A DNA stretch of 8,527 nt, taken from contig NZ_PEGG01000225.1 in assembly GCF_002737765.1 (NCBI RefSeq), forward strand, positions 1 to 8,527, written 5' to 3'. The notes under the pieces were generated by a model. That model did not search any database. It saw only the letters and a list, made by a program, of their open reading frames with translations, and was not told the DNA's origin. Positions 1 through 6,118 of this stretch are shown piece by piece. The position numbers and the translations under genes were made by a program. The stretch is from Caulobacter sp. B11 (GTDB lineage Bacteria; Pseudomonadota; Alphaproteobacteria; Caulobacterales; Caulobacteraceae). How positions within the stretch are numbered: the first letter of the stretch is position 1; every line of letters starts with the position of its first letter.

Positions 1-122
1 CCCTCAACGCCCTGCTCAAGAACCCCGAGCGCCTGGCCCGCATGGCCGACGGCGCCCGGTCGGTGGCCAAGCCCAACGCGGCCGAGGACCTGGCGGATCT
101 GGTGGAGCGGGTGGCGCGGTAG
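1..122 (+). CDS. murG: MurG C-terminal end (lipid II-forming GlcNAc transferase), partial
   Basis: Only the last 39 codons are present, read from position 3 to the TAG at 120-122. The peptide contains NPERLARMADGARSV followed by AAEDLADLVERVAR, an amphipathic helical tail of the kind that closes GT28-family MurG proteins. MurG transfers GlcNAc from UDP-GlcNAc to lipid I on the cytoplasmic face of the inner membrane, giving lipid II. The call leans on context: in dcw clusters murG directly precedes murC, which lies 1.8 kb downstream on the same strand. The tail alone is too short to prove the family, so another GT-B glycosyltransferase cannot be excluded from these residues only. Confidence 0.72.
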   Translation, partial: LNALLKNPERLARMADGARSVAKPNAAEDLADLVERVAR

Positions 123-128
123 CCAGGC

Positions 129-155
129 GTCGATAGCGCCTGAAGCGCCATCGAC
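129..155 (+). terminator. Hairpin just after murG, possible weak terminator
   Basis: GTCGAT-a-GCGC, loop CTGAA, GCGC-c-ATCGAC forms an 11-bp stem with one A/C mismatch, starting 7 bases after the murG stop. No run of T follows (the next bases are CACGAGGCC), so it is not a classical intrinsic terminator. It could instead act as an RNA-stabilising 3' hairpin between murG and the secreted-protein gene downstream. Confidence 0.3.
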
Positions 156-246
156 CACGAGGCCAGCCCAAGCCGCCGCGCCGTCGAAGGCCGCCACGAG
201 CCGCCCCACCACGCCCGCGCGCGCCGTCCGGGTGACAAGCGGGGCG

Positions 247-264
247 AACTGGCGACAACTGGCG
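247..264 (+). repeat. Short direct repeat, AACTGGCG twice, 10-base period
   Basis: AACTGGCG occurs at 247-254 and again at 257-264, separated by AC, so the copies sit one helical turn apart. They lie about 57 bases upstream of the ATG at 321 in an otherwise featureless G+C-rich gap. A dimeric regulator could bind such a pair, but eight bases repeated twice can also arise by chance. I saw no convincing -35/-10 pair in 156-320. Confidence 0.3.
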
Positions 265-320
265 GGGTCCGTTCGCCCGCGCGGCGGAAGCCCGTTTCGA
301 CCCCGCCATCGAGAGCGCCC

Positions 321-1411
321 ATGCCCAGCCCGTCCCAGCCCCTGTCCCGGACCCGCCAGGCCCTGGCGCTCCTGGCGGCCGTGAGCCTGACCGCCTCGTC
401 GGCCCTGGCCGCGCCCGCGCGGGCGTGAAGGCGGTCGGCGATCACTATCAGCTGACCCGGGGCCTGGACGACTTCTACGACACCGCCTTCGTGCTGCGGG
501 ACGCTCGCACCGGCAAGCCGCGGGTCGTCGGCCTGGACGCGGCGGCCGAGCAGCTGTCGGCCTATGACGTGGTCTTCTATGGCGAGAGCCATCGCCACCC
601 CGGGGTGCACCTGCAGCAGCAGCGGCTGTTCCAGGCCCTGGTCGCCCGCCATCCGCAATACATCCTGTCGCTGGAACAGTTCGAGCGCGACGTGCAGCCG
701 GTGGTCGACGCCTATCTGGCCGGCAAGATCGGCGAGACCGCCCTGAAGGACCAGGGGCGGGCCTGGGACAACTATCCGACCTCGTACCGGCCTCTGGTCG
801 AGTACGCCCGCGCCCGCGGCCTGCCGGTGGTGGCGGCCGAGGCCCCGGTCTGGGCCGTGGTCTGTATCGGCCAGTGGGGTAACGAGATCCTCGACCGCTT
901 CACCCCGCAGGAGCGCGGCTGGGTGGCGCGCGACCTCAACCCGGGGACGGGGGCCTATCGCGGCAAATACATGAAATTCCAGGCCGGGGCGGCGGCCCAT
1001 GGCGGCGGGGCCAGCCAGTCGCCCGAGGCCCTGCTGAAGGCCGAACGCAGCCTGGCTGGTCAGACCGCCCGCGACGACACCATGGCCGAGTCGATCTTCC
1101 TGGCTCTCAAGGCCCATCCGGGGGCCAAGGTGCTGCACCTGAACGGCAATTTCCACAGCGCCGGCTTCCTGGGCACGGTCGAGCGGCTGAAGCTGCGCGA
1201 TCCGGGCCTGAAGATCGCGGTGATCGATCCGCTCGAGGTCGCCGATCCCCGGGCCCCGGCCTTCAAGGCGTCCGACCTCGACAACGGCACCCTGGTGCAG
1301 CTGCTCTATCCCAACCCGCCCAGCTTCGTGGACGGCGAGGACACCAGCGCCTGGGTCAAGGGCCTGATGGCCAAGCGCCAGTCCAATCCCTGCAAGTACA
1401 GCCCGCTCTGA
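321..1411 (+). CDS. Secreted ChaN/Tiki-type (haem-binding uptake-like) protein, one frameshift near residue 34
   Basis: The ATG at 321 starts a Sec signal peptide: charged SRTR, hydrophobic ALALLAAVSL, then SSALAAPARA with AxA cleavage options. That frame hits TGA at 426-428, while the body continues one frame over from about 425. Adding one base near the GGG at 421-423 joins them into a protein of about 363 residues. The body shows the ChaN (DUF399) pattern: FYGESHRHPGVHLQQQ early, then LSLEQFERD, a TARDDTMAESI segment, and HLNGNFHSAGFLGTVERL. ChaN-type proteins are exported and linked to haem binding, and belong to the Tiki superfamily, some of whose members are metalloproteases; substrate and partner here are unknown. 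It lies between murG and murC, on the same strand, and converges with the next gene. A weak GAGAG stands 5 bases before the ATG. The frameshift may be a sequencing error or a real lesion. The GTG at 425 would give a leaderless cytoplasmic product and is less likely. Confidence 0.78.
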
Positions 1412-1427
1412 TCGCCTGGGCGGGCCC

Positions 1428-1937
1428 TCAGGGCTCGGCGCCGGTCTCGATCAGCGGCCGGGCCAGGCCCACGGCCTGCTCGACGCTGGTGGCGACCGGG
1501 ACGGCGGCGAAGGGCCGCCAGCCGTCGCAGACCACCCGGGCGACGGCGTCGTCAGCCCCGCCCGGCGGGATCGGAACGGCTGGGCGCGGATCGCCGGTCA
1601 GGGGCCCCTCCTGGCCGCCGGCCCGGATGCTGGCGAAGGGACCATGGGCGATGGTCCGGGCCTGGCAGTCGATCACCTCATGCCGCCAGCCGCCCCAATA
1701 GGCCTGGGCCCCGGCCGTGAAGCCGCCCTCGGTCACCTGCAACAGGCGCAGCCGGGCGGTGGCGCCGGTCCGCTGGACGCCGCCCCAGTCGACGAAGACG
1801 GCGAAGCGGCCGACATCGGCTAGGCGCAACTCAAGCTGCGCCTGAGCGGGCGCCTGGGTCCGGGCGGGGCCCGTCCACAACATCGCGGCCAACAGGGCGT
1901 TTCGCAGCGGGCGCAAATGGTCTAATCGGCTTTTCAT
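1428..1937 (-). CDS. Small secreted protein of unknown function, surface-adhesin-E-like pattern
   Basis: 169 residues. The ATG at 1937-1935 gives a signal peptide: [13 protein letters not shown], hydrophobic ALLAAMLW, then PARTQA as a likely cleavage region near residue 29. The mature part has [12 protein letters not shown] (46-56), an alternating polar/hydrophobic segment to about residue 80, [14 protein letters not shown] (84-97), and a second cysteine in RVVCDGW (134-140). The two cysteines (91 and 137) could form a disulfide in the periplasm. The order 'VDW...R, then W...DC.aRTi' recalls small proteins carrying the surface-adhesin E domain, but I cannot verify that and assign no function. 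It converges with the ChaN-like gene (16 bases between stops) and is divergent from murC. Longer in-frame starts exist inside murC but would put a Met/Pro-rich non-signal stretch ahead of the signal peptide. Confidence 0.68.
   Translation of the reverse strand: MKSRLDHLRPLRNALLAAMLWTGPARTQAPAQAQLELRLADVGRFAVFVDWGGVQRTGATARLRLLQVTEGGFTAGAQAYWGGWRHEVIDCQARTIAHGPFASIRAGGQEGPLTGDPRPAVPIPPGGADDAVARVVCDGWRPFAAVPVATSVEQAVGLARPLIETGAEP
1921..1926 (+). promoter_or_regulatory. Candidate -10 element for murC (TCTAAT)
   Basis: TCTAAT matches the TATAAT consensus at five of six positions and ends 9 bases before the murC ATG. Transcription from it would begin at or just before the ATG, making murC mRNA leaderless or nearly so; this would agree with the lack of a Shine-Dalgarno sequence in the preceding TCGGCTTTTC. 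No good -35 was found (TTTCGC at 1900-1905 is poor and 15 bases away). The site lies in the signal-peptide codons of the divergent gene. Confidence 0.25.
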
Positions 1938-3357
1938 GATCCAGCGTCGACGCCCCGTACCCTTCGAACTCGGCCCCGTGCACTTCATCGGCATCGGCGG
2001 CATCGGCATGTCCGGCATCGCCGAGATCATGATCCGCATCGGCTACACCGTGCAGGGCAGCGACGCCAAGTCCAGCGCCAACACCGAGCGGCTGGAAAAG
2101 CTGGGGGCGCGGATCTTCGTCGGCCACGACGCGGCCCATGTCGAGGGCGCCTCGGCGATCGTCTATTCGACGGCGGTCAAGGCCGACAATCCCGAGATGG
2201 TCGCCGGCCGCGACAAGCGTCTGCCGCTGGTGCGCCGGGCCGAGATGCTGGCCGAGCTGATGCGGCTGCAGTTCTCGATCGCCGTGGGCGGCACCCACGG
2301 CAAGACCACCACCACCTCGATGGTCGCCGCCCTGCTCGACGCGGGCGCGCTGGACCCGACCGTGGTCAATGGCGGCATCATCAACGCCTATGGCACCAAC
2401 GCCAAGGTCGGCGAGGGCGACTGGATCGTCGTCGAGGCCGACGAGAGCGACGGCTCGTTCCTCAAGCTGAAGTCCACCGTGGCCATCGTCACCAATATCG
2501 ACGCCGAGCACCTGGACCACTGGGGCACCTTCGACGCGGTCAAGAAGGGCTTCCAGGACTTCATCGAGAACATCCCCTTCTACGGCTTCGCGGCGGTCTG
2601 CACCGACCATCCGGAAGTCCAGGCCCTGACCGCGCGGATCGAGAACCGCCGGCTGGTGACCTATGGCGTCAATCCCCAGGCCGAGGTGCGGGTTTCCAAT
2701 ATCGAGATGGGCCCCGACGGCTCGACCTTCGACATCATCGTCTCGCCCCTGAACGGCGAACAGGTCCGCTATGACGGGCTGAAGATGCCGATGGCCGGGC
2801 ACCACAATGTGCTCAACGCCACCGCCGCCGTGGCCGTGGCCCGCGAGTTGGGCGTCGACGCCGACGCCATCCGGGCGGGTCTGGCCAGCTTCGGCGGGGT
2901 CAAGCGCCGCTTCACCACCACCGGCGTCGCCAATGGCGTGCGCGTCGTCGACGACTATGGCCACCACCCGGTCGAGATCGCCGCCGTGCTCAAGGCCGCC
3001 CGCGCCGTGACCCCGAACGGCAAGGTGATCGCCGTGGTCCAGCCGCACCGCTTCACCCGGCTGCGCGACCTGATGACCGAGTTCAGCTCGTGCTTCAACG
3101 ACGCCGACACCGTGATCGTCGCCGACGTCTATACGGCCGGCGAGAGCCCCATCGAGGGCGTCGACAAGGACCACCTGGTCGAGGGCCTCAAGAAGTTCGG
3201 CCACCGCCGGGCCCTGGCCCTGGAAAACCCCACGGCCCTGCCGCGCCTGATCGCCGCCGAAGCCACCAGCGGCGACCTCGTCGTGCTGCTGGGGGCCGGC
3301 GACATCACCACCTGGGCCTATGCCCTGCCGGGGCAGCTGGAAGCGCTGGCGAAGTGA
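1936..3357 (+). CDS. murC: UDP-N-acetylmuramate--L-alanine ligase
   Basis: 473 residues, the usual MurC length. It adds L-alanine to UDP-MurNAc in an ATP-dependent cytoplasmic reaction, the first peptide step of peptidoglycan precursor synthesis. Domains in order: N-terminal UDP-binding fold with [15 protein letters not shown] (16-30); central ATPase with P-loop [10 protein letters not shown] (118-127), [10 protein letters not shown] (166-175) and [12 protein letters not shown] (186-197); the [14 protein letters not shown] segment (289-302); C-terminal Mur ligase domain with [10 protein letters not shown] (339-348) and QPHRFTRL (369-376). All key motifs are intact. The ATG at 1936 is chosen because [17 protein letters not shown] runs straight into the nucleotide-binding glycine loop and no upstream in-frame start is close. 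It has no visible Shine-Dalgarno sequence and its ATG overlaps the ATG of the minus-strand gene by two bases. A repeat pair separates it from murB. Confidence 0.97.
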   Translation: MIQRRRPVPFELGPVHFIGIGGIGMSGIAEIMIRIGYTVQGSDAKSSANTERLEKLGARIFVGHDAAHVEGASAIVYSTAVKADNPEMVAGRDKRLPLVRRAEMLAELMRLQFSIAVGGTHGKTTTTSMVAALLDAGALDPTVVNGGIINAYGTNAKVGEGDWIVVEADESDGSFLKLKSTVAIVTNIDAEHLDHWGTFDAVKKGFQDFIENIPFYGFAAVCTDHPEVQALTARIENRRLVTYGVNPQAEVRVSNIEMGPDGSTFDIIVSPLNGEQVRYDGLKMPMAGHHNVLNATAAVAVARELGVDADAIRAGLASFGGVKRRFTTTGVANGVRVVDDYGHHPVEIAAVLKAARAVTPNGKVIAVVQPHRFTRLRDLMTEFSSCFNDADTVIVADVYTAGESPIEGVDKDHLVEGLKKFGHRRALALENPTALPRLIAAEATSGDLVVLLGAGDITTWAYALPGQLEALAK

Positions 3358-3374
3358 ACGAGGCGACCCTGAAT

Positions 3375-3519
3375 CCCTTCTCCCTTGCGGGAGAAGGTGG
3401 CGCGCAGCGCCGGATGAGGGGTTGAAGGCAGAAGCAACCGCGTACGACATCGCCGGACCGTCCGGCGCGACCCCTCATCCGTCGGCTTCGCCGACACCTT
3501 CTCCCGCAAGGGGAGAAGG
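3375..3519. repeat. Inverted pair of palindromic extragenic repeats between murC and murB
   Basis: Left arm 3375-3421 and right arm 3471-3519 are near-reverse complements. Each arm holds a 9-bp hairpin, CCTTCTCCC / GGGAGAAGG (3376-3397 and 3497-3519), a short variable hairpin, and the motif GGATGAGGGG or its complement. The variable hairpin is GGCGC-gca-GCGCC on the left (3399-3411) and GTCGGC-ttc-GCCGAC on the right (3481-3495): sequence differs but pairing is kept. The spacer holds another hairpin, CGCCGGA-ccg-TCCGGCG (3451-3467). From memory, repeats of this CTTCTCCC...GGGAGAAGG type are scattered through alphaproteobacterial genomes as REP/BIME-like elements. In RNA the two arms could also pair with each other as one long stem. 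Confidence 0.85.
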
Positions 3520-3525
3520 AAAGGG
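3516..3525 (+). promoter_or_regulatory. murB ribosome-binding site, partly inside the repeat hairpin
   Basis: AAGGAAAGGG ends 6 bases before the murB ATG (3532) and is the only purine-rich stretch close enough. Its first four bases (AAGG, 3516-3519) are the 3' edge of the right repeat arm and pair within the 9-bp CCTTCTCCC/GGGAGAAGG hairpin. The nearer AAGGG (3521-3525) stays outside the stem. Folding could therefore weaken but not fully hide ribosome binding. Confidence 0.5.
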
Positions 3526-3531
3526 CATCCC

Positions 3532-4440
3532 ATGACCTGGAAAGCCAACCTCCCCGCCGTGCGCGGCAAGCTGCTGCTGGACGAACCCCTGGGCCCGTTC
3601 ACCTGGTTCCGGGTCGGCGGGCCGGCCGAGGTGCTGTTCCTGCCGGCCGACGCCGACGATCTGCGCGACTTCCTCAAGGCCCTGCCGGCCGAGGTGCCGG
3701 TCCAGGCCCTGGGCGTGGGCTCCAACGTCATCATCCGCGACGGCGGCGTAGAGGGCGTGGTCATCCGCTGCGCCGGACGGGCCTTTGGCGAGGTCACGGT
3801 CGATCTCGAGGAGAACCTGATCATCGCCGGGCCGGCGGCGCTGGACGCCTCGGTCGCCCGGGCGGCGGCCAAGGCGGGGCTGGGCGGACTGGAATTCTAT
3901 GTCGGCATCCCCGGAACGGTGGGCGGCGCCCTGACCATGAACGCCGGCTGCTATGGCCGCGAGACCAAGGATATCCTGGTCCGGGCCTGGGGCTATGACC
4001 GCTCCGGCGAGATCAAGGTCTGGACCAACGAAGACTTCGGCTTCACCTATCGGCATACCGAAGTACCGCCCAACAGCATGTTCTGGGTGCAGGCGATGTT
4101 CCGGGGCACGCCCGACGATCCGGCCGACGTGCGCGACCGCATGGCCGAAATCACCGCCCGCCGCGAGACCACCCAGCCGATCCGCGAGAAGACCGGCGGC
4201 TCGACTTTCAAGAACCCGCCGGGCCATTCGTCGTGGAAGCTGGTCGACGAGGCCGGCTGGCGCGGCAAGCCGTTTGGCGGGGCGATGTTCTCGCCCCTGC
4301 ATTCCAACTTCCTGATCAATACGGGCGAGGCCACGGCGGCCGATCTGGAAGGCCTGGGCGACGCGGTTCGCGCCGATGTCCTGGCCAAGACCGGGATTCA
4401 GCTGGACTGGGAAATCAAGCGCATTGGGCGCCCCGCCTAG
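3532..4440 (+). CDS. murB: UDP-N-acetylenolpyruvoylglucosamine reductase (MurB, short type II form)
   Basis: 302 residues, matching the short type II MurB proteins. It reduces UDP-GlcNAc-enolpyruvate to UDP-MurNAc with FAD and NADPH in the cytoplasm, supplying the substrate of MurC. Motifs: [14 protein letters not shown] (23-36) and [13 protein letters not shown] (60-72) of the FAD domain; [21 protein letters not shown] (122-142); FTYRHTE (171-177) with the conserved Tyr-Arg; [10 protein letters not shown] (222-231), whose Ser224 corresponds to the proton-donating serine; and [16 protein letters not shown] (257-272). Glu294 in LDWEIKRIG is the expected C-terminal catalytic glutamate. All key residues are present. 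The start at 3532 is supported by AAGGAAAGGG six bases upstream and by typical N-terminal length. It is preceded by a repeat pair and followed by a 99-base gap before the peptidase gene, so it may be read from the murC transcript. Confidence 0.97.
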   Translation: MTWKANLPAVRGKLLLDEPLGPFTWFRVGGPAEVLFLPADADDLRDFLKALPAEVPVQALGVGSNVIIRDGGVEGVVIRCAGRAFGEVTVDLEENLIIAGPAALDASVARAAAKAGLGGLEFYVGIPGTVGGALTMNAGCYGRETKDILVRAWGYDRSGEIKVWTNEDFGFTYRHTEVPPNSMFWVQAMFRGTPDDPADVRDRMAEITARRETTQPIREKTGGSTFKNPPGHSSWKLVDEAGWRGKPFGGAMFSPLHSNFLINTGEATAADLEGLGDAVRADVLAKTGIQLDWEIKRIGRPA

Positions 4441-4473
4441 AGGCAGGTGGAAGGTTACGGATAGTTCATCCGG

Positions 4474-4509
4474 TTGTTGCCTATTCCCGGCGCCGACCGG
4501 TGCTATGAA
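4474..4509 (+). promoter_or_regulatory. Weak promoter candidate for the M28 peptidase gene
   Basis: GCTATGAA at 4502-4509 shares its GCTA core with the Caulobacter-type -10 consensus GCTANAWC. TTGTTGC at 4474-4480 resembles the -35 consensus TTGACGS at five of seven positions, but the 21-base spacing is too long. A GAATC methylation site (4528-4532) lies between this candidate and the ATG at 4540. The 99-base murB-peptidase gap holds no terminator I can see. Confidence 0.2.
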
Positions 4510-4539
4510 ACTGTCCCAAATCTGGGAGAATCCTCGCGC

Positions 4540-5937
4540 ATGTTCCGCACCCTTCTGACCGCCGCCGCCGTATCCGCCCTGCTGGCCGGAACCGCCTTCG
4601 CTCAAGACGCCAAGATCGCCGAGGGCCTGCGCGACAAGGCCCTGCGCGATCACCTGGCCTGGGACATCACCGAGGACCTGACCACCAGCATCGGCCCGCG
4701 CCTGGTCGGCTCGCCGGCCATGGAAAAGGCCAAGGACTGGGGCGTGGCCAAGTTCAAGGCGTTGGGCTTCACCAACATCAAGGTCGAGGAATTCGCCAAG
4801 CCGTCCTGGACGCGCGGCGAGGAGAGCGCCTGGCTGATGGCGCCCTATGAGATGAACCTCAACCCGGTCGGCCTGGGCCGCACCATCTCGACCCCCGCCG
4901 GCGGCGTCGAGGCCGAGGTGGCGCTGTTCAAGACCTATGCCGAGATGATCGCCGCGCCGGAAGGCGCGCTGAAGGGCAAGATCGTGGTCATCACCCAGCC
5001 GATGGTCATGGCCCAGGACGGGGCCGGCTACGGCGTGGCCGGCATTTCGCGCCGGGCCGGGCCGGTCGAGGCGGCCAAGCGCGGCGCCGTGGCCATGCTG
5101 ATCCGCTCGATCTCGACCTCGGATTCCTCGGTGCCGCACACCGGCAGCACCGCCAATGGCGAGGGCGTGGTGACCATTCCCGCCGCCGCCATCGGGGTGC
5201 CGGAAGCCGAGCAGCTGGAACGCCTGGCCGCCAAGGGCCCGCTGCGCATCAAGCTGAACCTGCAGTCCAGCTTCGATGCCAAGGACGTGGCCTGGAACAT
5301 CTCGGGCGACATCCAGGGCTCGGAAAAGCCGGACGAGGTGATCGTCATCGGCGGCCACCTCGACAGCTGGGACGTCGGCACCGGCGCCCTGGACGACGCC
5401 ACGGGCATCGCCATCACCACGGCGGCCGCCAAGCTGATCGGCGACCTGCCCAAGCATCCCAAGCGCACCCTCCGCGTGGTGATGTGGGGTTCGGAAGAAA
5501 GCGGCGGCTCGTCCGAGGCCTATCTGGCCGCGCACAAGGACGCGCTGGGCAAGATCGTCCTGGCCGGCGAGAGCGACAGCGGCGCCGACCGAATCTACAG
5601 CCTGCAGGTTCCGGCCGGATCGCTGGAGCATCCGGTGATCAAGACCGCGACCCGGGTGCTGATGCCTCTGAAGATCTATCTGGACCGCGCGCCGGCTGCC
5701 CATGGCGGCGCCGATATCGGCGCCATTGAAGAGGCCGGCGTGCCGGTGATCAACCTCAACCAGGACGCCAGCCGCTACTTCGACTACCACCACACCATGG
5801 ACGACACGCTCAACAAGGTGGATCCGATCCAACTGGCCCAGAACGTCGCGGCCTGGACCAGCTTCCTCTACCTGGTGGCCGACAGCGACATCGACTTCCG
5901 GGCGCTGAAGCCGGCGGCTCCGGCGGCGGCGCACTAA
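4540..5937 (+). CDS. Secreted M28 zinc metallopeptidase, carboxypeptidase Q-like
   Basis: 465 residues from the ATG at 4540, which gives a clean signal peptide (MFRTLLTAAAVSALLAG, then TAFAQ, cut near residue 21); GGGAG stands 11 bases upstream. An earlier in-frame start at 4474 would bury this signal and is rejected. Residues 122-250 look like the protease-associated insert common in this group. The M28 di-zinc site is complete: GGHLDSWD (271-278, His273), ALDDATG (283-289, Asp285), GSEESGG (317-323, Glu319 as general base and Glu320 as ligand), GESDSG (343-348, Asp346) and YHHTMDDT (416-423, probably His418). HLDSWDVGTGALDD closely follows the pattern of carboxypeptidase Q, an exopeptidase. 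The predicted site of action is the periplasm or outside the cell. Its place between murB and ddl suggests peptide recycling or simple hitch-hiking in the cluster; a peptidoglycan substrate is not demonstrated. The tail KPAAPAAAH is low-complexity. Confidence 0.9.
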   Translation: MFRTLLTAAAVSALLAGTAFAQDAKIAEGLRDKALRDHLAWDITEDLTTSIGPRLVGSPAMEKAKDWGVAKFKALGFTNIKVEEFAKPSWTRGEESAWLMAPYEMNLNPVGLGRTISTPAGGVEAEVALFKTYAEMIAAPEGALKGKIVVITQPMVMAQDGAGYGVAGISRRAGPVEAAKRGAVAMLIRSISTSDSSVPHTGSTANGEGVVTIPAAAIGVPEAEQLERLAAKGPLRIKLNLQSSFDAKDVAWNISGDIQGSEKPDEVIVIGGHLDSWDVGTGALDDATGIAITTAAAKLIGDLPKHPKRTLRVVMWGSEESGGSSEAYLAAHKDALGKIVLAGESDSGADRIYSLQVPAGSLEHPVIKTATRVLMPLKIYLDRAPAAHGGADIGAIEEAGVPVINLNQDASRYFDYHHTMDDTLNKVDPIQLAQNVAAWTSFLYLVADSDIDFRALKPAAPAAAH

Positions 5938-5945
5938 ACTCTATC

Positions 5946-6050
5946 TTGTCATCCCGGAAGCCTCGCAGAGGCTGTCCGGGACCCAGGGGCGACCGCACGG
6001 CGCTGGCCCCTGGGTCCCGGCTCTCCGCTGCGCTGCGGCCGGGATGACAA
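5946..6050. repeat. Inverted pair of palindromic extragenic repeats between the peptidase gene and ddl
   Basis: TTGTCATCCCGG (5946-5957) is exactly mirrored by CCGGGATGACAA (6039-6050), and GGGACCCAGGGGC (5978-5990) by GCCCCTGGGTCCC (6006-6018). Between these blocks each arm has its own small hairpin: GCCTC-gca-GAGGC (5960-5972) on the left and CCGC/GCGG (6025-6038) on the right, with unlike sequence. This family differs from the repeat between murC and murB. From memory, GTCATCCCGG...GGGACCCAG repeats are common REP elements in alphaproteobacteria. The pair begins 8 bases after the peptidase stop, so in RNA it would be a large 3' hairpin that could stabilise or end the upstream message. Confidence 0.85.
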
Positions 6051-6118
6051 GGAATATTTGGCACAGACGCGCGGGCTGACTAGGAGTCGCCTGTTCCAGC
6101 CTTTCAAGAGCCCCCTCT

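Noticed and set aside
16..309. Minus-strand open frame over the murG end and the following gap
   Set aside because: The translation is Arg/Pro/Gly-rich low complexity with no ribosome-binding site or domain; it reflects base composition.
425..1411. Start of the ChaN-like protein at GTG 425
   Set aside because: It removes the signal peptide, and an in-phase signal peptide encoded from 321 ends exactly there one frame over, so a single-base loss explains the data better.
1831..3450. A 539-codon open frame on the minus strand across murC
   Set aside because: It mirrors murC, has low-complexity Gly/Asp/His composition and overlaps the better supported secreted-protein gene in another frame.
3375..3519. 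CRISPR-like appearance of repeated palindromic blocks
   Set aside because: Only two copies in inverted, not direct, orientation, with a non-unique hairpin spacer and no cas genes; REP-type repeats explain it.
4474..4539. Earlier in-frame start for the M28 peptidase
   Set aside because: It adds 22 residues in front of a complete signal peptide. The ATG at 4540 has a purine-rich site upstream and correct signal-peptide geometry.
3475..5934. An 819-codon open frame on the minus strand across murB and the peptidase gene
   Set aside because: It is the antisense of two motif-complete genes. Its Gly/Ala/Arg/His-rich translation has no recognisable domain, and long antisense frames are normal at this G+C content.
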